Source of the DNA: Gammaproteobacteria bacterium
Lineage (GTDB): Bacteria > Pseudomonadota > Gammaproteobacteria > Pseudomonadales > Pseudohongiellaceae
DNA length: 64,000 bases
Assembly: GCA_002706685.1 (NCBI GenBank)
Contig: PALV01000023.1
Coordinates: 35,719 to 99,718 of the forward strand
Direction: 5' to 3'
The position numbers were made by a program, and so were the translations under genes. The notes beneath the pieces are model-generated. The model worked only from the letters and a program-made list of their open reading frames with translations, searched no databases and was not told the DNA's origin. Positions 43,046-52,602 of the stretch are shown one piece after another; within the stretch, counting starts at the first letter, position 1; the number at the start of each line of letters is the position of its first letter.

Positions 43046-44503
43046 TCAGTCCTCTGAACGTCGCTGCGCAACAAACTCAATATTACCCGACCTGATATGA
43101 ATACTGGGGTGGGCACTTTCACCGTTATCTATGAAGCGATAGCGAACGTCGGGGCCCATCATATAGAACTCCGTGTCACTCAGCGCAAACAATTGACTGC
43201 GGTTGCCATCCAGCTCGCGATGCAGCTGCCCGTCTTCAAGGAGCACCGTTATGTCGTTGGCCTCTGATGAGGTATACACGCCGGCATAGCGCTCCAGAGT
43301 CCGGGAATCGATTACAGGTTCTGGTACTAGGTCCGAGTAGTCTACATCCAGCTCATCCAGCGCTGTGCGGGCAGCCTCGTTACCTGGATTAAGTTGGACG
43401 GCGTTACGGTAAAAACCTATGGCATCTGCCTCGCGACCGTTCTGTCGTAGTATGTTGGCCAGATGACTGTGTAGTGGCGAACGGGCATTTTCGATCGCGG
43501 ACGGGTGGCTCATCAGCGTGACAGCTTCGTCAATCTCACCCCTCTCACCCATACCCCCGAGCAGAAATTCAAATGTCAAAGCCGGGATCCCCCTTTCCGT
43601 ACGGTAGCGCTCATCCCCAAACGCATGAAACCTTTCTATGGCGTCGAGTCCGTATTGTTGATAGACCCGTTCCGGCTCACGCAATGTCCAGTTCGCGAAG
43701 ACAAACTCCAAGCCCTGGTAGGTACTGCGGTGTGGGACAGTACCGTGAGTTTCCAAAGGCAGGTGATCAAACTGCCATAATAGTCCTTCAGGTGTTGACT
43801 CACCCAATACGCCTGCCAGCTTGCGGGTGCCGCCCAGCAGTGGGCCGCCTTCATTGCCCACAGTCATATAAAGGCTAATGGGTAATTCAGGCGTTTCTTT
43901 GAAGAATGCCTCAGCCTGGTCAACAAGGCGTTGGCCATTCCACTGCATGCTGGGGCTGATAGCAATGTATGCGTCAAACAGATCAGGGCGGGTAGTCAGG
44001 GTGTGAATAGCAAACAGGCCGCCGAATGAGTGACCGATCAGCACTTTGTACGGGTGTGTCCGATAGTTTTCCTCTACCCAAGGCATCAGGTCTTCAGCGA
44101 AAAATCGCTGAAAATTCCCGGCGCCGCCGTGCGTCGGCATGAATTCCTGCTCCATGGCCTCTTCTGAAGGCGGCGTCAAATCGCGTGTACGATCGGTGTT
44201 GTTGATGGCGACGACAATCATTTCTGGAATGAATTGGTTCTGTGCCAGGAACTGGGTAATGCCGGTGGTGTAATGAAAGTGTGTTGATCCATCAAGTACG
44301 TAGAGCACTGGATAGCTTCTATTGCCTGTCCCGTAACTGGCGGGTAGTCCGATGATCAAACTGCGTTCTTCATTGAGAACCTGTGACTCAATTGTCAGCT
44401 GTTCGCCGATGACTACGGGTGTCCCCGTGGGTTGTGAGTGAGCGTGTGCGGAAAGTATCAGGGCGAACAGAATCGAGATAAACCGGTTTGTTGTTGCTTT
44501 CAT
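43046..44503 (-). CDS. Secreted esterase (IroE/Fes-like alpha/beta hydrolase) with TPR-like C-terminus
   Basis: A 485-aa protein starting at ATG 44503 (signal peptide ISILFALILSAHAHSQ). Alpha/beta hydrolase of the putative-esterase type: PVLYVLDGSTHFHYTTG, IVVAINNTDRTRDLTPP, and nucleophile elbow VLIGHSFGGLFAIH. After the catalytic domain (to about residue 290) come TPR-like helices (ADAIGFYRNAVQLNPGNEAARTAL) and a small C-terminal beta domain. Family members hydrolyse siderophore or carbohydrate esters. It lies between the two export modules and has a 32-base palindrome upstream. Confidence 0.9.
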   Translation of the reverse strand: MKATTNRFISILFALILSAHAHSQPTGTPVVIGEQLTIESQVLNEERSLIIGLPASYGTGNRSYPVLYVLDGSTHFHYTTGITQFLAQNQFIPEMIVVAINNTDRTRDLTPPSEEAMEQEFMPTHGGAGNFQRFFAEDLMPWVEENYRTHPYKVLIGHSFGGLFAIHTLTTRPDLFDAYIAISPSMQWNGQRLVDQAEAFFKETPELPISLYMTVGNEGGPLLGGTRKLAGVLGESTPEGLLWQFDHLPLETHGTVPHRSTYQGLEFVFANWTLREPERVYQQYGLDAIERFHAFGDERYRTERGIPALTFEFLLGGMGERGEIDEAVTLMSHPSAIENARSPLHSHLANILRQNGREADAIGFYRNAVQLNPGNEAARTALDELDVDYSDLVPEPVIDSRTLERYAGVYTSSEANDITVLLEDGQLHRELDGNRSQLFALSDTEFYMMGPDVRYRFIDNGESAHPSIHIRSGNIEFVAQRRSED

Positions 44504-44595
44504 CGATGGTTCCCTTTTTTTGTTGTCATTCGGGACTGCGATCATTTTTACTTTACTAATCTGTTATTTCACGGACAGCATGAAAACAGATTGGT

Positions 44596-44627
44596 TCCGA
44601 TTCTGGGATTTTAATCCCAGAATCGGA
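44596..44627. promoter_or_regulatory. Long perfect palindrome upstream of the esterase gene
   Basis: Two 15-base arms (TCCGATTCTGGGATT and its complement) separated by TT, 93 bases upstream of the esterase ATG. The core TGGGA-N6-TCCCA uses the same pentamers, and the nonamer TGGGATTTT, found at 42942-42950 in the module A enhancer region. It also lies about 170 bases before the rightward DUF3718 gene and could serve either direction. Confidence 0.6.
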
Positions 44628-44795
44628 CAATCCCCCTGTCCAACATTCCCCAGCAGCGACGCTTTGTAATAATTTTATTTCTATATATATCTTAACCTTA
44701 CAATGAATACTAAGGCGGCATTAATTGTTGGCATCCCATTTGCGATACGTGAATCGAAGCCAGGCTTCTTTCATCAATCTGATTGGGAGACAACT

Positions 44796-45251
44796 ATGAA
44801 AACTATATATATCGCAGCGTTGATTTTTTCCGCTTCTGGACTCGTGAATGCCGACAATAAAAATCTCGTCAGTGACGGGTCGCACTATAGCAATATCTGT
44901 ATAGCGGCTGTTGAGTCGGTTCAGGACGCCCGGGTTCAGGCAGAAAAAATGGGAATGAGCAGGTCTGACTGGAACAATCTAGAGTGTAATGACATGCACG
45001 TAAAGAAGTTTGCGCGAAAGTATTCGACCCAAGAACCACAAGCGGATGTTCACACATTCGTTGCAGGAAACAGTCAGCCAGCCACTCAGATATGTATGGC
45101 GGCCATTGAGGCACCGCAGACTCTGGACTCACTGGCAAAACGCCACTTTGGCATATCATTCGATATTGAGAGTTCTATTGAGTGCAATGGGCAATCAATT
45201 GGTGTTTTCATGAAGCGGTTTCGTGAGAATGGCGTTGCGGTTGTCGAGTAG
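44796..45251 (+). CDS. Exported protein with two tandem DUF3718 domains
   Basis: A 151-aa protein beginning at ATG 44796 after GGGAGA; signal peptide IYIAALIFSASGLVNA. Two copies of the same 45-50-residue unit: ICIAAVES ... LECNDMHVKKFARKY and ICMAAIEA ... IECNGQSIGVFMKRF. Each has the DUF3718 pattern of a first Cys, a second Cys-Asn, and an F-x-x-x-[YF] end, so a disulfide within each unit is likely. Function unknown; periplasmic. Confidence 0.85.
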   Translation: MKTIYIAALIFSASGLVNADNKNLVSDGSHYSNICIAAVESVQDARVQAEKMGMSRSDWNNLECNDMHVKKFARKYSTQEPQADVHTFVAGNSQPATQICMAAIEAPQTLDSLAKRHFGISFDIESSIECNGQSIGVFMKRFRENGVAVVE

Positions 45252-45264
45252 GTTCGGAATCAGA

Positions 45265-45295
45265 GTGTGTGCGGGACACTCGTACTCGCACACAC
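45265..45295 (+). terminator. Hairpin after the DUF3718 gene
   Basis: Stem GTGTGTGCG / CGCACACAC (45265-45273 with 45287-45295), 13-base loop, followed by TTAATTATGTT. A weak terminator at best. Confidence 0.5.
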
Positions 45296-45367
45296 TTAAT
45301 TATGTTATTCGAAGTGCACCATGATCGATAGATTCTGATCTAAGCACTGCTGAATCATTCGTTGACT

Positions 45368-46108
45368 CTAATGTTGCAGAACCAGTCTAAAACCAATATC
45401 CCGCGCAGGCCTGGTAGAACTCTGAGGTGTGCGACGCCACAGCACGAGATCACTGGACCCTGAATCCCAGGAGCCTCCGCGAACAACACCCACTTCGCAA
45501 TGCATGTCATTGACGTTTCTTTCGGCATCGTCAAAGAAGCAGTTGGAAGTCCATTCCCACACGTTACCGTGCATATCATGTATCCCGAGCGGGTTTGGTT
45601 CAAAGCTGCCCACAGGCGCTGTCATCTCTGAATCCCATGCGCTGCCACAGCGTCTGCAGTTTGCCTGTTCATGTCCGATCTCGGTTCCCCAGCTGTAGGT
45701 AGAGCCAAACTCAGTGTCGAATTTGGCGGCGTATTCCCATTCGGCATCGGTGGGGAGTCGATAAGTCTTCCCTGTTTTAGCGCTCAGCCACTCCGCGTAT
45801 GCCACGGCATCAAACCAGTTGACGTCTACAACAGGCCGGTTACCTCTTCCATAACCTACATCAAGTCGTAAAGCACGTCCGGTTTCTTCGGTAAAGAGAT
45901 CGTATTCGTTGAATGTGACTTCATACTTGCCAATCATGAAGTCATCCAGACGGACTTCTCTGAGCGGGCTGAATTGCTGGTCCATCAGTAAGGTGCCAAT
46001 TTCAGTGCAGCCGCCCGGGACCTGGATCATTTCGGGCTCTAGATGGGCGTTGACGGTATTACTGAACAAGAATAGCGATATCGTGATGAGCAGTGGGATT
46101 CTTCGCAT
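45368..46108 (-). CDS. Exported SUMF1/formylglycine-generating-enzyme-like protein
   Basis: A 246-aa protein with a signal peptide (IPLLITISLFLFSNTVNA) and an FGE-sulfatase domain: MIQVPGG, GKYEVTFNEYDLF, PVVDVNWFDAVAYAEWLSAKTGKTYRLPTDAEWEYAA, GNVWEWTSNCF and VVRGGSWDSG. In catalytic FGEs a pair of Cys sits in the segment just after RGGSW; here that stretch reads SSDLVLWRRTPQSSTRPARDIGFR with no cysteine. It is therefore probably a non-catalytic binding protein. No sulfatase gene is nearby. It follows the last permease of module B by 136 bases and may share its transcript. Confidence 0.88.
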   Translation of the reverse strand: MRRIPLLITISLFLFSNTVNAHLEPEMIQVPGGCTEIGTLLMDQQFSPLREVRLDDFMIGKYEVTFNEYDLFTEETGRALRLDVGYGRGNRPVVDVNWFDAVAYAEWLSAKTGKTYRLPTDAEWEYAAKFDTEFGSTYSWGTEIGHEQANCRRCGSAWDSEMTAPVGSFEPNPLGIHDMHGNVWEWTSNCFFDDAERNVNDMHCEVGVVRGGSWDSGSSDLVLWRRTPQSSTRPARDIGFRLVLQH

Positions 46109-46244
46109 TGTTTGTCTCCCAATTGGCTTTAGTCGTTTTACCGCATAAAGAGGGTTGCTACAGGCGAAAAGGTTGAGCGATGAATCGGATAATAGACTCT
46201 CATTAAGGCTAGTGCTATACCCCAGTCTTAGTTCAATGCTTCAT

Positions 46245-48764
46245 TCACTGCGACCGCATAACGATTTGCGGCGGCGTACTGGCGGCACTTAGCGCCGTAC
46301 CCAGCACTGCCATCCACGCCAACACCAAACTTCCAAATAGAACAATCCCAAACGGGGATCCGTTCAGGGTTATTGGGTCAACAAACACATTCAAATAGGA
46401 CTGCGACACTGAATAGGCGAATGGCCACGCTACAATATTGGCGAGAATGACAGGAACACTAAAGTTTTTAATCAGCATCAGCACAATCTGATGGCGATCC
46501 GCACCTACAGCTTTGCGAATAGCCACCTCCCGAACCCGTCGGCGTGTCATCAGCGTTGCCATCGCGTAAAGGCCGATCACCGAAAGTAAGCATGCAAGCA
46601 ACGAAAGCGTGGTGAATGTTTGGGAAACGCGACTAAAGGCAGCATAGTTTTCATCAAAATATTCAGATACAAAGCGCCTTTGAATGGCGATATCCGGTGA
46701 CAGCCGCTGCCACAGTTGATCTATGGAAACGGTGGCATCGCTGATATTAGTGCCCGCAAGACGAACCACCAGAAACCTGTGGTTTGGGCTGAAGAGATAT
46801 ACCTGAGAAATTTTTCCGAATCGGCTAGCAATAGAAAGTATTTTGTCCTCGACAACACCAATGATGTTGAAAGGCCTGGCCTGCCCTCCTGATACAACGC
46901 TGTCTGGCATGTAAACCGACTTTCCGACGGCCAGCGACACTTCGTCGTAGCCGAGACCCTCCGCTAAAGATCTGGACACAATCAGGTTTTGTACACCAAC
47001 CAATTGATCGCCACTGGTGGCTGCAATATCTTCAGAACGTCGCGCATCGAATACACGACCTGCAATAAGTTCAATACCGAGCGTATTAAAAAATCCATCG
47101 CCAACCAAATGTACTGCTCCAACTTGTTCGACGTCTGTAGACGACGGGGAAGAAGCCAGCGGCATGCGCGACGGATTATCTGTCCATGGCAGCACCGACA
47201 TCGCAGTTACTGATTCAACATGCGGTAGCAGCAACAACTCCTGGCGTATTGTTTCCTGCTGAACACCAGTAGTCTGGACATTGTTTTCGATCACAAGCAT
47301 TGATTCACCTGAAATCTCATCCAATGCCTCATGTAGTGCTTGTCCCTGGAGGAAAACTACAGCGAGCACGATCATCAGAAATGCCGACAGCGCGAATTGC
47401 ACAGCAATCAACACATAGATAAATGTGCGTGACCCAAAGGTTCCGGCTGTGGCACGAAATACATCCGCGGGGCGTAGCGCGGCCATAACGAATATTGGAT
47501 AAGCGCCAGCGACGGCAGTCACTACGGCCACCAGAAGCAGACTGAAAATTACCCCCGACAAAATCGACATATTTAATAAAAGAGCAACAAGATCGATGCC
47601 CATCGCTCCCAGAATTACAGGGGACACTAGAAAAACTGCCGAGCCAGCGAGCACAACGGCAGTGATAGTCTGCGCTGCGATTTCACGCAAGAACTGCAGG
47701 GAGACTTGAATAGCGCTTGCACCAAGAGTTTTTCGCAGTGCAATTTCTTTATCGCGAGAGATCGACTGAGCGGCTGCCAGATTCGCGAAGTTCAGACAGG
47801 CAACGATCAACACTATAGAGCCCAGAAGCACAACTAACGTAGGGGGAGAGATCGCTGTTTGCTGTGGAAACAAGGTATCACGAACGGCAATCTCCAATAG
47901 GTCGCCAACAGGTATAACGTCAAGCGTAAAGTTCGCAAGCTGTCTCTGAGCCTCTGGGATGTGCCTGGACACGATCTCCGGCAATCCGAGACGCAATTGA
48001 TCCGCTGTCAGGCTTCCGTCCTCTGGCAACAAAACATAGGTTGTATTGGATAAATAGAACCAGTCAGCTGGCAATTGGTCGGTATCGTGCCCGGAAGTCA
48101 GGCGCGCCACTCGAGATTCAAAAAGGTCTCTGGATACCAGAACATCAAACTGCAGTGGTGCAGTTATAGACCCACCGATATGCGACGGCTCTGGCACCGA
48201 TCCGACCACCCCGGTTATAGTTGCAATCTGGTCGCTGTAAAGAGTAAGCGTTCGTCCAACTACGTCTGTGTCGCCGAAGAGATTCCGTGCCGCGTCCCGC
48301 GTCAAGACTACGCTTCGTGGGGCATCAAGTGCAGCCTGGGCATTTCCGTGAAGGAAAGGCAGGTTGAAGATTCTGAGAAACTCGGGATCCGCGGCTACCG
48401 CACGCAATCGGAGTGAATGCTCATTTGTGCGCACCGGCACTGAGTTATCCAGTAGGGTGACACGGGCAATGGCCGCCAATTGGGGAAAATCAGAATCCAG
48501 GTGACTTGCCAGTCTATGTGGTGTTAAAGGTACAGCGCCACCACTGGATTCACCCCCATCTATCATCTCCCATTCCGAAGTAATGACAAATGTTCTATCA
48601 GCATTTTCGAAGTGACTATCGGCGCTCGTCCAGAACAAAAAGATGCACATCGCCACTACAAAACAGAGTATCCCGAGTGCCAGAGTCAGTACTTGAATGA
48701 CGAATGTAGCGAACCTTCGCGGGGTTTGTCCTGCATCACGCTGAACAAAACTTTTCATGAGCAA
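46245..48764 (-). CDS. MacB/FtsX-type ABC permease 3 of export module B
   Basis: An 839-aa permease of duplicated MacB architecture: N-terminal helix (FVIQVLTLALGILCFVVAMCIFLFW), periplasmic domain with FAVTSEWEMI, first FtsX part (VVLLGSIVLIVACLNFANLAAAQSISRDKEIALRKTLGAS), a second periplasmic domain and final helices with RRRVREVAIRKAVGADRHQIVLMLI. The E-x-A-L/I-R-K-x-x-G-A coupling helix occurs in both halves. The third and last permease in module B; no ATPase of its own. It stands 36 bases after permease 2. Confidence 0.92.
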   Translation of the reverse strand: MLMKSFVQRDAGQTPRRFATFVIQVLTLALGILCFVVAMCIFLFWTSADSHFENADRTFVITSEWEMIDGGESSGGAVPLTPHRLASHLDSDFPQLAAIARVTLLDNSVPVRTNEHSLRLRAVAADPEFLRIFNLPFLHGNAQAALDAPRSVVLTRDAARNLFGDTDVVGRTLTLYSDQIATITGVVGSVPEPSHIGGSITAPLQFDVLVSRDLFESRVARLTSGHDTDQLPADWFYLSNTTYVLLPEDGSLTADQLRLGLPEIVSRHIPEAQRQLANFTLDVIPVGDLLEIAVRDTLFPQQTAISPPTLVVLLGSIVLIVACLNFANLAAAQSISRDKEIALRKTLGASAIQVSLQFLREIAAQTITAVVLAGSAVFLVSPVILGAMGIDLVALLLNMSILSGVIFSLLLVAVVTAVAGAYPIFVMAALRPADVFRATAGTFGSRTFIYVLIAVQFALSAFLMIVLAVVFLQGQALHEALDEISGESMLVIENNVQTTGVQQETIRQELLLLPHVESVTAMSVLPWTDNPSRMPLASSPSSTDVEQVGAVHLVGDGFFNTLGIELIAGRVFDARRSEDIAATSGDQLVGVQNLIVSRSLAEGLGYDEVSLAVGKSVYMPDSVVSGGQARPFNIIGVVEDKILSIASRFGKISQVYLFSPNHRFLVVRLAGTNISDATVSIDQLWQRLSPDIAIQRRFVSEYFDENYAAFSRVSQTFTTLSLLACLLSVIGLYAMATLMTRRRVREVAIRKAVGADRHQIVLMLIKNFSVPVILANIVAWPFAYSVSQSYLNVFVDPITLNGSPFGIVLFGSLVLAWMAVLGTALSAASTPPQIVMRSQ

Positions 48765-48800
48765 ATAAACCTGAAATGTGGAATCGGCACTATATTTAGC

Positions 48801-51251
48801 CTACTCACTACGCAAAGCATCTATGGGGTTCCGTTTAGAAACTCCATAGAATTGCAGGAGAACGGCAGAGAATGCTAGAACAATACAAGTAGCCGATGAA
48901 ACCAAGAACACCAACCCGTCAACTGGAACTCGATATGACGACGAAAAATTTTCCTGCCAATCCACAAAGATGAAATATGTAGCTACTGATGAGACTATTG
49001 ATGCTGCAATAGCCACCAGGAAAATATTCTTGAATATTAACGAAAGTATGTGGAAAAACGAGGCTCCGAGTACCTTTCTGACTCCGATTTCCTTTGTTCT
49101 TAACTTTGTCAAGAATGCGGATATTCCAATCAATCCAATACCGGCTATAAAAACGCAGAGTAGCGAGAATATTGCCATCAAGCCAAGTTGTTTCGACTGC
49201 GAGGTGTAAAGACTATTCCAGTGATCATTAAGATAGAAAAACTCGAACGGATGCCCAGGATCAACCTGCAAAAACACTTCCCTAAGGGAATCTAAGGCAC
49301 CGGTGCTGTTATCAGCCAAAGAAATACTTAAGTACCTGTACTCCAATGATCTGCTGGCTGCGTCCCATTGAGGGCCGGAGAAATTGGGTTCGTCGAAAAA
49401 TAACAACAGAGGCTCAATCTCACGACTTAAGTCCTGGAAGTTAAAGTCTTGCACTACACCGACGACTTCATAGCTCGCCTGTCCTCGCCGGACCGTCTTA
49501 CCGAGCGGGTTCGTCCATCCCAGGTGCCGGACCGTGGCTTCATTTACCAGAATCGAATACGCGGCCCGCTCTGAACCCAGCGTTTCAAGTGTGCGGCCAC
49601 TGAGCTGTTCGATCCCCATTACATCAAGATAGCCCTCTCCAACGCTTACCAGCCTGAACACATTTGACTGCATCGCACCAGACTCGAGTTCTGCATCAAA
49701 AAAGTAAAGCTCGCTAGATTCCCCTGGCAGAGATCTGCTTATTCCGGCTTCAACAAATGCCGGGTCACTACTCAGGGCATCGCCAATTTCAGGAAGTCGT
49801 TCGATAACATCTGCTCCCCGCAGCGGGACTACTACGATACTCTCTGCATCGAATCCTAGATCCTGATCTTCTATATAGTCCATCTGAGTAGACATAGATA
49901 TTGAACAGGAAATGATTCCTATTGAAACCGTTAACTGAACAAATACCAACATTAGGCGTACACGGGCAGATCCTGGGCGACCTAAACCGATTCCGTTGCC
50001 CCCAAATATGGAGGTTGGCTTTACATTCGACAGACAAAATGCGGGATACCCTCCCGCTAATACGCCAAGCAACAAAGTTGCCACGCAGATAAGTGCTAGC
50101 GCATACAGACCAAGTTGATCGATTATCGAAGTATTAGTCCCAAGCAAACCGTTAATGGGGGTAAATTGAACTACAAGCGATGCTATTAGGGTTCCTATTA
50201 TAAGACCGCTGAAAGTAAAGATTATCGATTCGACCAAGAACTGCAGTTGCAAAGACGTCCTGCTGGCTCCAAGTATCTTCCGCACGCCAATTTCGTCGGT
50301 TCTTTTAACCGAGTTCGCTGTCGCCATATTTATATAATTGATCACCCCTACCATTAGTGAGAATATCGCGATCGAAAAAAGCAGGTATACATTAAGCAAG
50401 GCCGACCGAGCATTGCTTCCACTGGCATTCGACCACAAGTGAATCGATGTTAGTGGCTCCAATACAAATCTGACACTTGTTGAGAGCTCCCTCCCACGGT
50501 CAGCCATGAATCGATTCCAGAAGTCGATTGCAATCGCATCAAAACGATCAGTGTCATAACCCTCCGGTAACAAAAAGTAAGTGGAAGGCCCCATATCCCA
50601 AAGATCCCGAGTAAGCCGGGAGGTATCGTCAGATCCAATTCCAAGGGCGTTGTACGAAATTAACGCATCGTACCTCAGGTGCGAATTCTCTGGTAAATCC
50701 TTGAACACCAAAGTTACTTGTAAAACAAACAGATCCGTCTCTATGGTTTTTCCAATTGCTTGTTCCTCGCCAAAATAGGCCTCAGCCAAAGATTCACTGA
50801 CTGCCACCGAGTTTGGAGAGTCGAGAGCAGTCGACGGATCCCCCGAGACAATCTCGTGAGTAAATATAGAGAAGACACTCGCATCGGCGAATAGAACACT
50901 GTCCCAGTATTGTTTGATATCGCCGGATGTAATTAAGCTAGGTGAGGAAGGCAGGCTTCTGAATCTGACAAAATTGCTTAGTTCAGGGTATTCACTTGCC
51001 AAAAGTGGTCCCAGGGCGTATGAACTATACGGAAAGAGTTCTTCTGAATTCTGATTGCTAATTTCAGTGGCGACTCGATACAATCGGTCATGGTTTTCAT
51101 TATGCCTGTCATAAGTCAATTCGTTATACAGATGTCCACCCAATATAAGTGCGGCGGCTATCCCCAATGACAACCCGGTGATATTGATTAGTACATAGAC
51201 CTTGTCCCGCATGAAGTGCCGGGTTGATGCCAGAATCAAGTTCCATAGCAT
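48801..51251 (-). CDS. MacB/FtsX-type ABC permease 2 of export module B
   Basis: An 816-aa permease, clearly paralogous to permease 1 (52603-55026): matching NLSxFVRFRSLP / IEAFVRFKGLP, DSPNSVAVSESLAEAYFGEE / DPNSMAVSESFNQLHFNGE and DLPENSHLRYDALI / DVPENSHLKYDVLV segments. The FtsX coupling motifs read RTDEIGVRKILGASR and RTKEIGVRKVLGAS. Its third-position base use looks more AT-rich than its neighbours, hinting at a different history. Follows the adaptor gene by 82 bases. Confidence 0.92.
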   Translation of the reverse strand: MLWNLILASTRHFMRDKVYVLINITGLSLGIAAALILGGHLYNELTYDRHNENHDRLYRVATEISNQNSEELFPYSSYALGPLLASEYPELSNFVRFRSLPSSPSLITSGDIKQYWDSVLFADASVFSIFTHEIVSGDPSTALDSPNSVAVSESLAEAYFGEEQAIGKTIETDLFVLQVTLVFKDLPENSHLRYDALISYNALGIGSDDTSRLTRDLWDMGPSTYFLLPEGYDTDRFDAIAIDFWNRFMADRGRELSTSVRFVLEPLTSIHLWSNASGSNARSALLNVYLLFSIAIFSLMVGVINYINMATANSVKRTDEIGVRKILGASRTSLQLQFLVESIIFTFSGLIIGTLIASLVVQFTPINGLLGTNTSIIDQLGLYALALICVATLLLGVLAGGYPAFCLSNVKPTSIFGGNGIGLGRPGSARVRLMLVFVQLTVSIGIISCSISMSTQMDYIEDQDLGFDAESIVVVPLRGADVIERLPEIGDALSSDPAFVEAGISRSLPGESSELYFFDAELESGAMQSNVFRLVSVGEGYLDVMGIEQLSGRTLETLGSERAAYSILVNEATVRHLGWTNPLGKTVRRGQASYEVVGVVQDFNFQDLSREIEPLLLFFDEPNFSGPQWDAASRSLEYRYLSISLADNSTGALDSLREVFLQVDPGHPFEFFYLNDHWNSLYTSQSKQLGLMAIFSLLCVFIAGIGLIGISAFLTKLRTKEIGVRKVLGASFFHILSLIFKNIFLVAIAASIVSSVATYFIFVDWQENFSSSYRVPVDGLVFLVSSATCIVLAFSAVLLQFYGVSKRNPIDALRSE

Positions 51252-51333
51252 GCTCTATCTCCTAGCGGTTTCTATTTTTGTTCAATGACTACCCGCGGCC
51301 GTAACAAGGACAGATTACCACCATTGAAGTCTA

Positions 51334-52590
51334 CTACCTGCCCAGCTCAATCCGCTCATACTCAACCATCTGCCCATACCCCGACGTAATTACCCTATCC
51401 CCTGCTTCTAGCCCTTCCTGCACTTCCAGATAGCGATTGTTGCGCCGCCCACTGACAATGTCGCGGCGCGTGGCCTGCGTGCCGTCTTCGTTCAGCACAA
51501 AAACCCAGTTGCCGCCGCTATCCTGAATAAAACCGCCCAGCGGTAACATCAGGGTTTCCACCGATGCCCCAAGCGTCAGTTCCATCTGCAGGGTTTGCCC
51601 TCGGCGGAGGTTGTCTGGTGGCGCACCGATAAATTCAAGATCGATCATGAAAGTGCCCTGATTGATCTCCGGGTACACCTTGGAGACAACGGCATCCCGC
51701 TCCTTACCTGCGAGGGTAAATCGCACCTGCTGGCCGGGCGTGACACGACTGACATAGAACTCATCCACTGGCGCCACAATTTTGTATTGGTCAATCGAGT
51801 CTATCTGCCCAAGGCGTTCACCACGGCTCTTGTTTTCGCCGATCTGGACGGTCAGAGATGTCAGTTGTCCAGACACCGGCGCACGCACCAACAGGTTCTC
51901 GAAAGTATTCATGGCCAACTGCAGATTCTGCTCCAGCTTGGCCATCTGGCCCTCTATCTGGGTAATACGCTCTATGCGGATCTGTTCTTCCAGTTGCTGA
52001 CGCTCGAGCGTGTTTTCATAAACTTCCTGCTGGTATTGCAACTCATCAACAACCGACTGATAGTCATCCTGGGACACCAGATTATTCTCTTTCAGAGGCT
52101 TAAGCTGCCGGTATCGCCTTTCAAGTACGTTGATCCTGTAGCGTGTGTCAATCAGCTGCCGCTCCGTCTGCAGTCGCGTCGTTTCAAGGCTGTTGCTGAT
52201 ATTTTTAAGGTTGTTCAGCTGCTCAGTCGTTTGCGTATCATTGTTGGCCACCTGAAGTTGTAACGCGCTGTTGCTAAGCTGCAGCAGCGGCTGTCCTTCT
52301 TCGACGTAGCTGCCCTCCTCGACCAGAATCGCTTCAACCACGCCTCCATCAACGGCATCAAGAAATACCGTGTTCAGCGGTTGTACTGAGCCACGTACGG
52401 GCGTCACATCCTCAAATGCACCTGTGGTTACTTGCGAGATCATTACCTGTTCTGCTGGCACTCGATAGGTTCGAATAGATGCATCGCGCAACATAGCCTG
52501 CAGCCCCCACAACGCCAGCAGAAGCGTTATAGCTGCCAGCCCCCATTGCCACCAGGGGCGTGGTTGTTTCTCGATTGCACGGTCCATCAA
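51334..52590 (-). CDS. HlyD/MacA-like periplasmic adaptor, export module B
   Basis: A 418-aa adaptor with one N-terminal membrane anchor (WGLAAITLLLALWGLQAML), the lipoyl-type segment ILVEEGSYVEEGQPLLQLSN, a long alpha-hairpin rich in Q/E/R/L heptads (about 110-230), a second lipoyl half (LVRAPVSGQLTSLTVQIGE) and a barrel domain ending EGLEAGDRVITSGYGQMVE. Unlike module A the adaptor comes after the first permease. It would connect inner-membrane permease and a TolC-type channel. Confidence 0.93.
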   Translation of the reverse strand: MMDRAIEKQPRPWWQWGLAAITLLLALWGLQAMLRDASIRTYRVPAEQVMISQVTTGAFEDVTPVRGSVQPLNTVFLDAVDGGVVEAILVEEGSYVEEGQPLLQLSNSALQLQVANNDTQTTEQLNNLKNISNSLETTRLQTERQLIDTRYRINVLERRYRQLKPLKENNLVSQDDYQSVVDELQYQQEVYENTLERQQLEEQIRIERITQIEGQMAKLEQNLQLAMNTFENLLVRAPVSGQLTSLTVQIGENKSRGERLGQIDSIDQYKIVAPVDEFYVSRVTPGQQVRFTLAGKERDAVVSKVYPEINQGTFMIDLEFIGAPPDNLRRGQTLQMELTLGASVETLMLPLGGFIQDSGGNWVFVLNEDGTQATRRDIVSGRRNNRYLEVQEGLEAGDRVITSGYGQMVEYERIELGR

Positions 52591-52602
52591 TCCCCTCCAG
52601 GC

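Noticed and set aside
51595..52263. Plus-strand frame of 222 codons inside the module B adaptor
   Set aside because: Antisense to a strong adaptor gene; leucine-rich only because the coiled-coil is read backwards.
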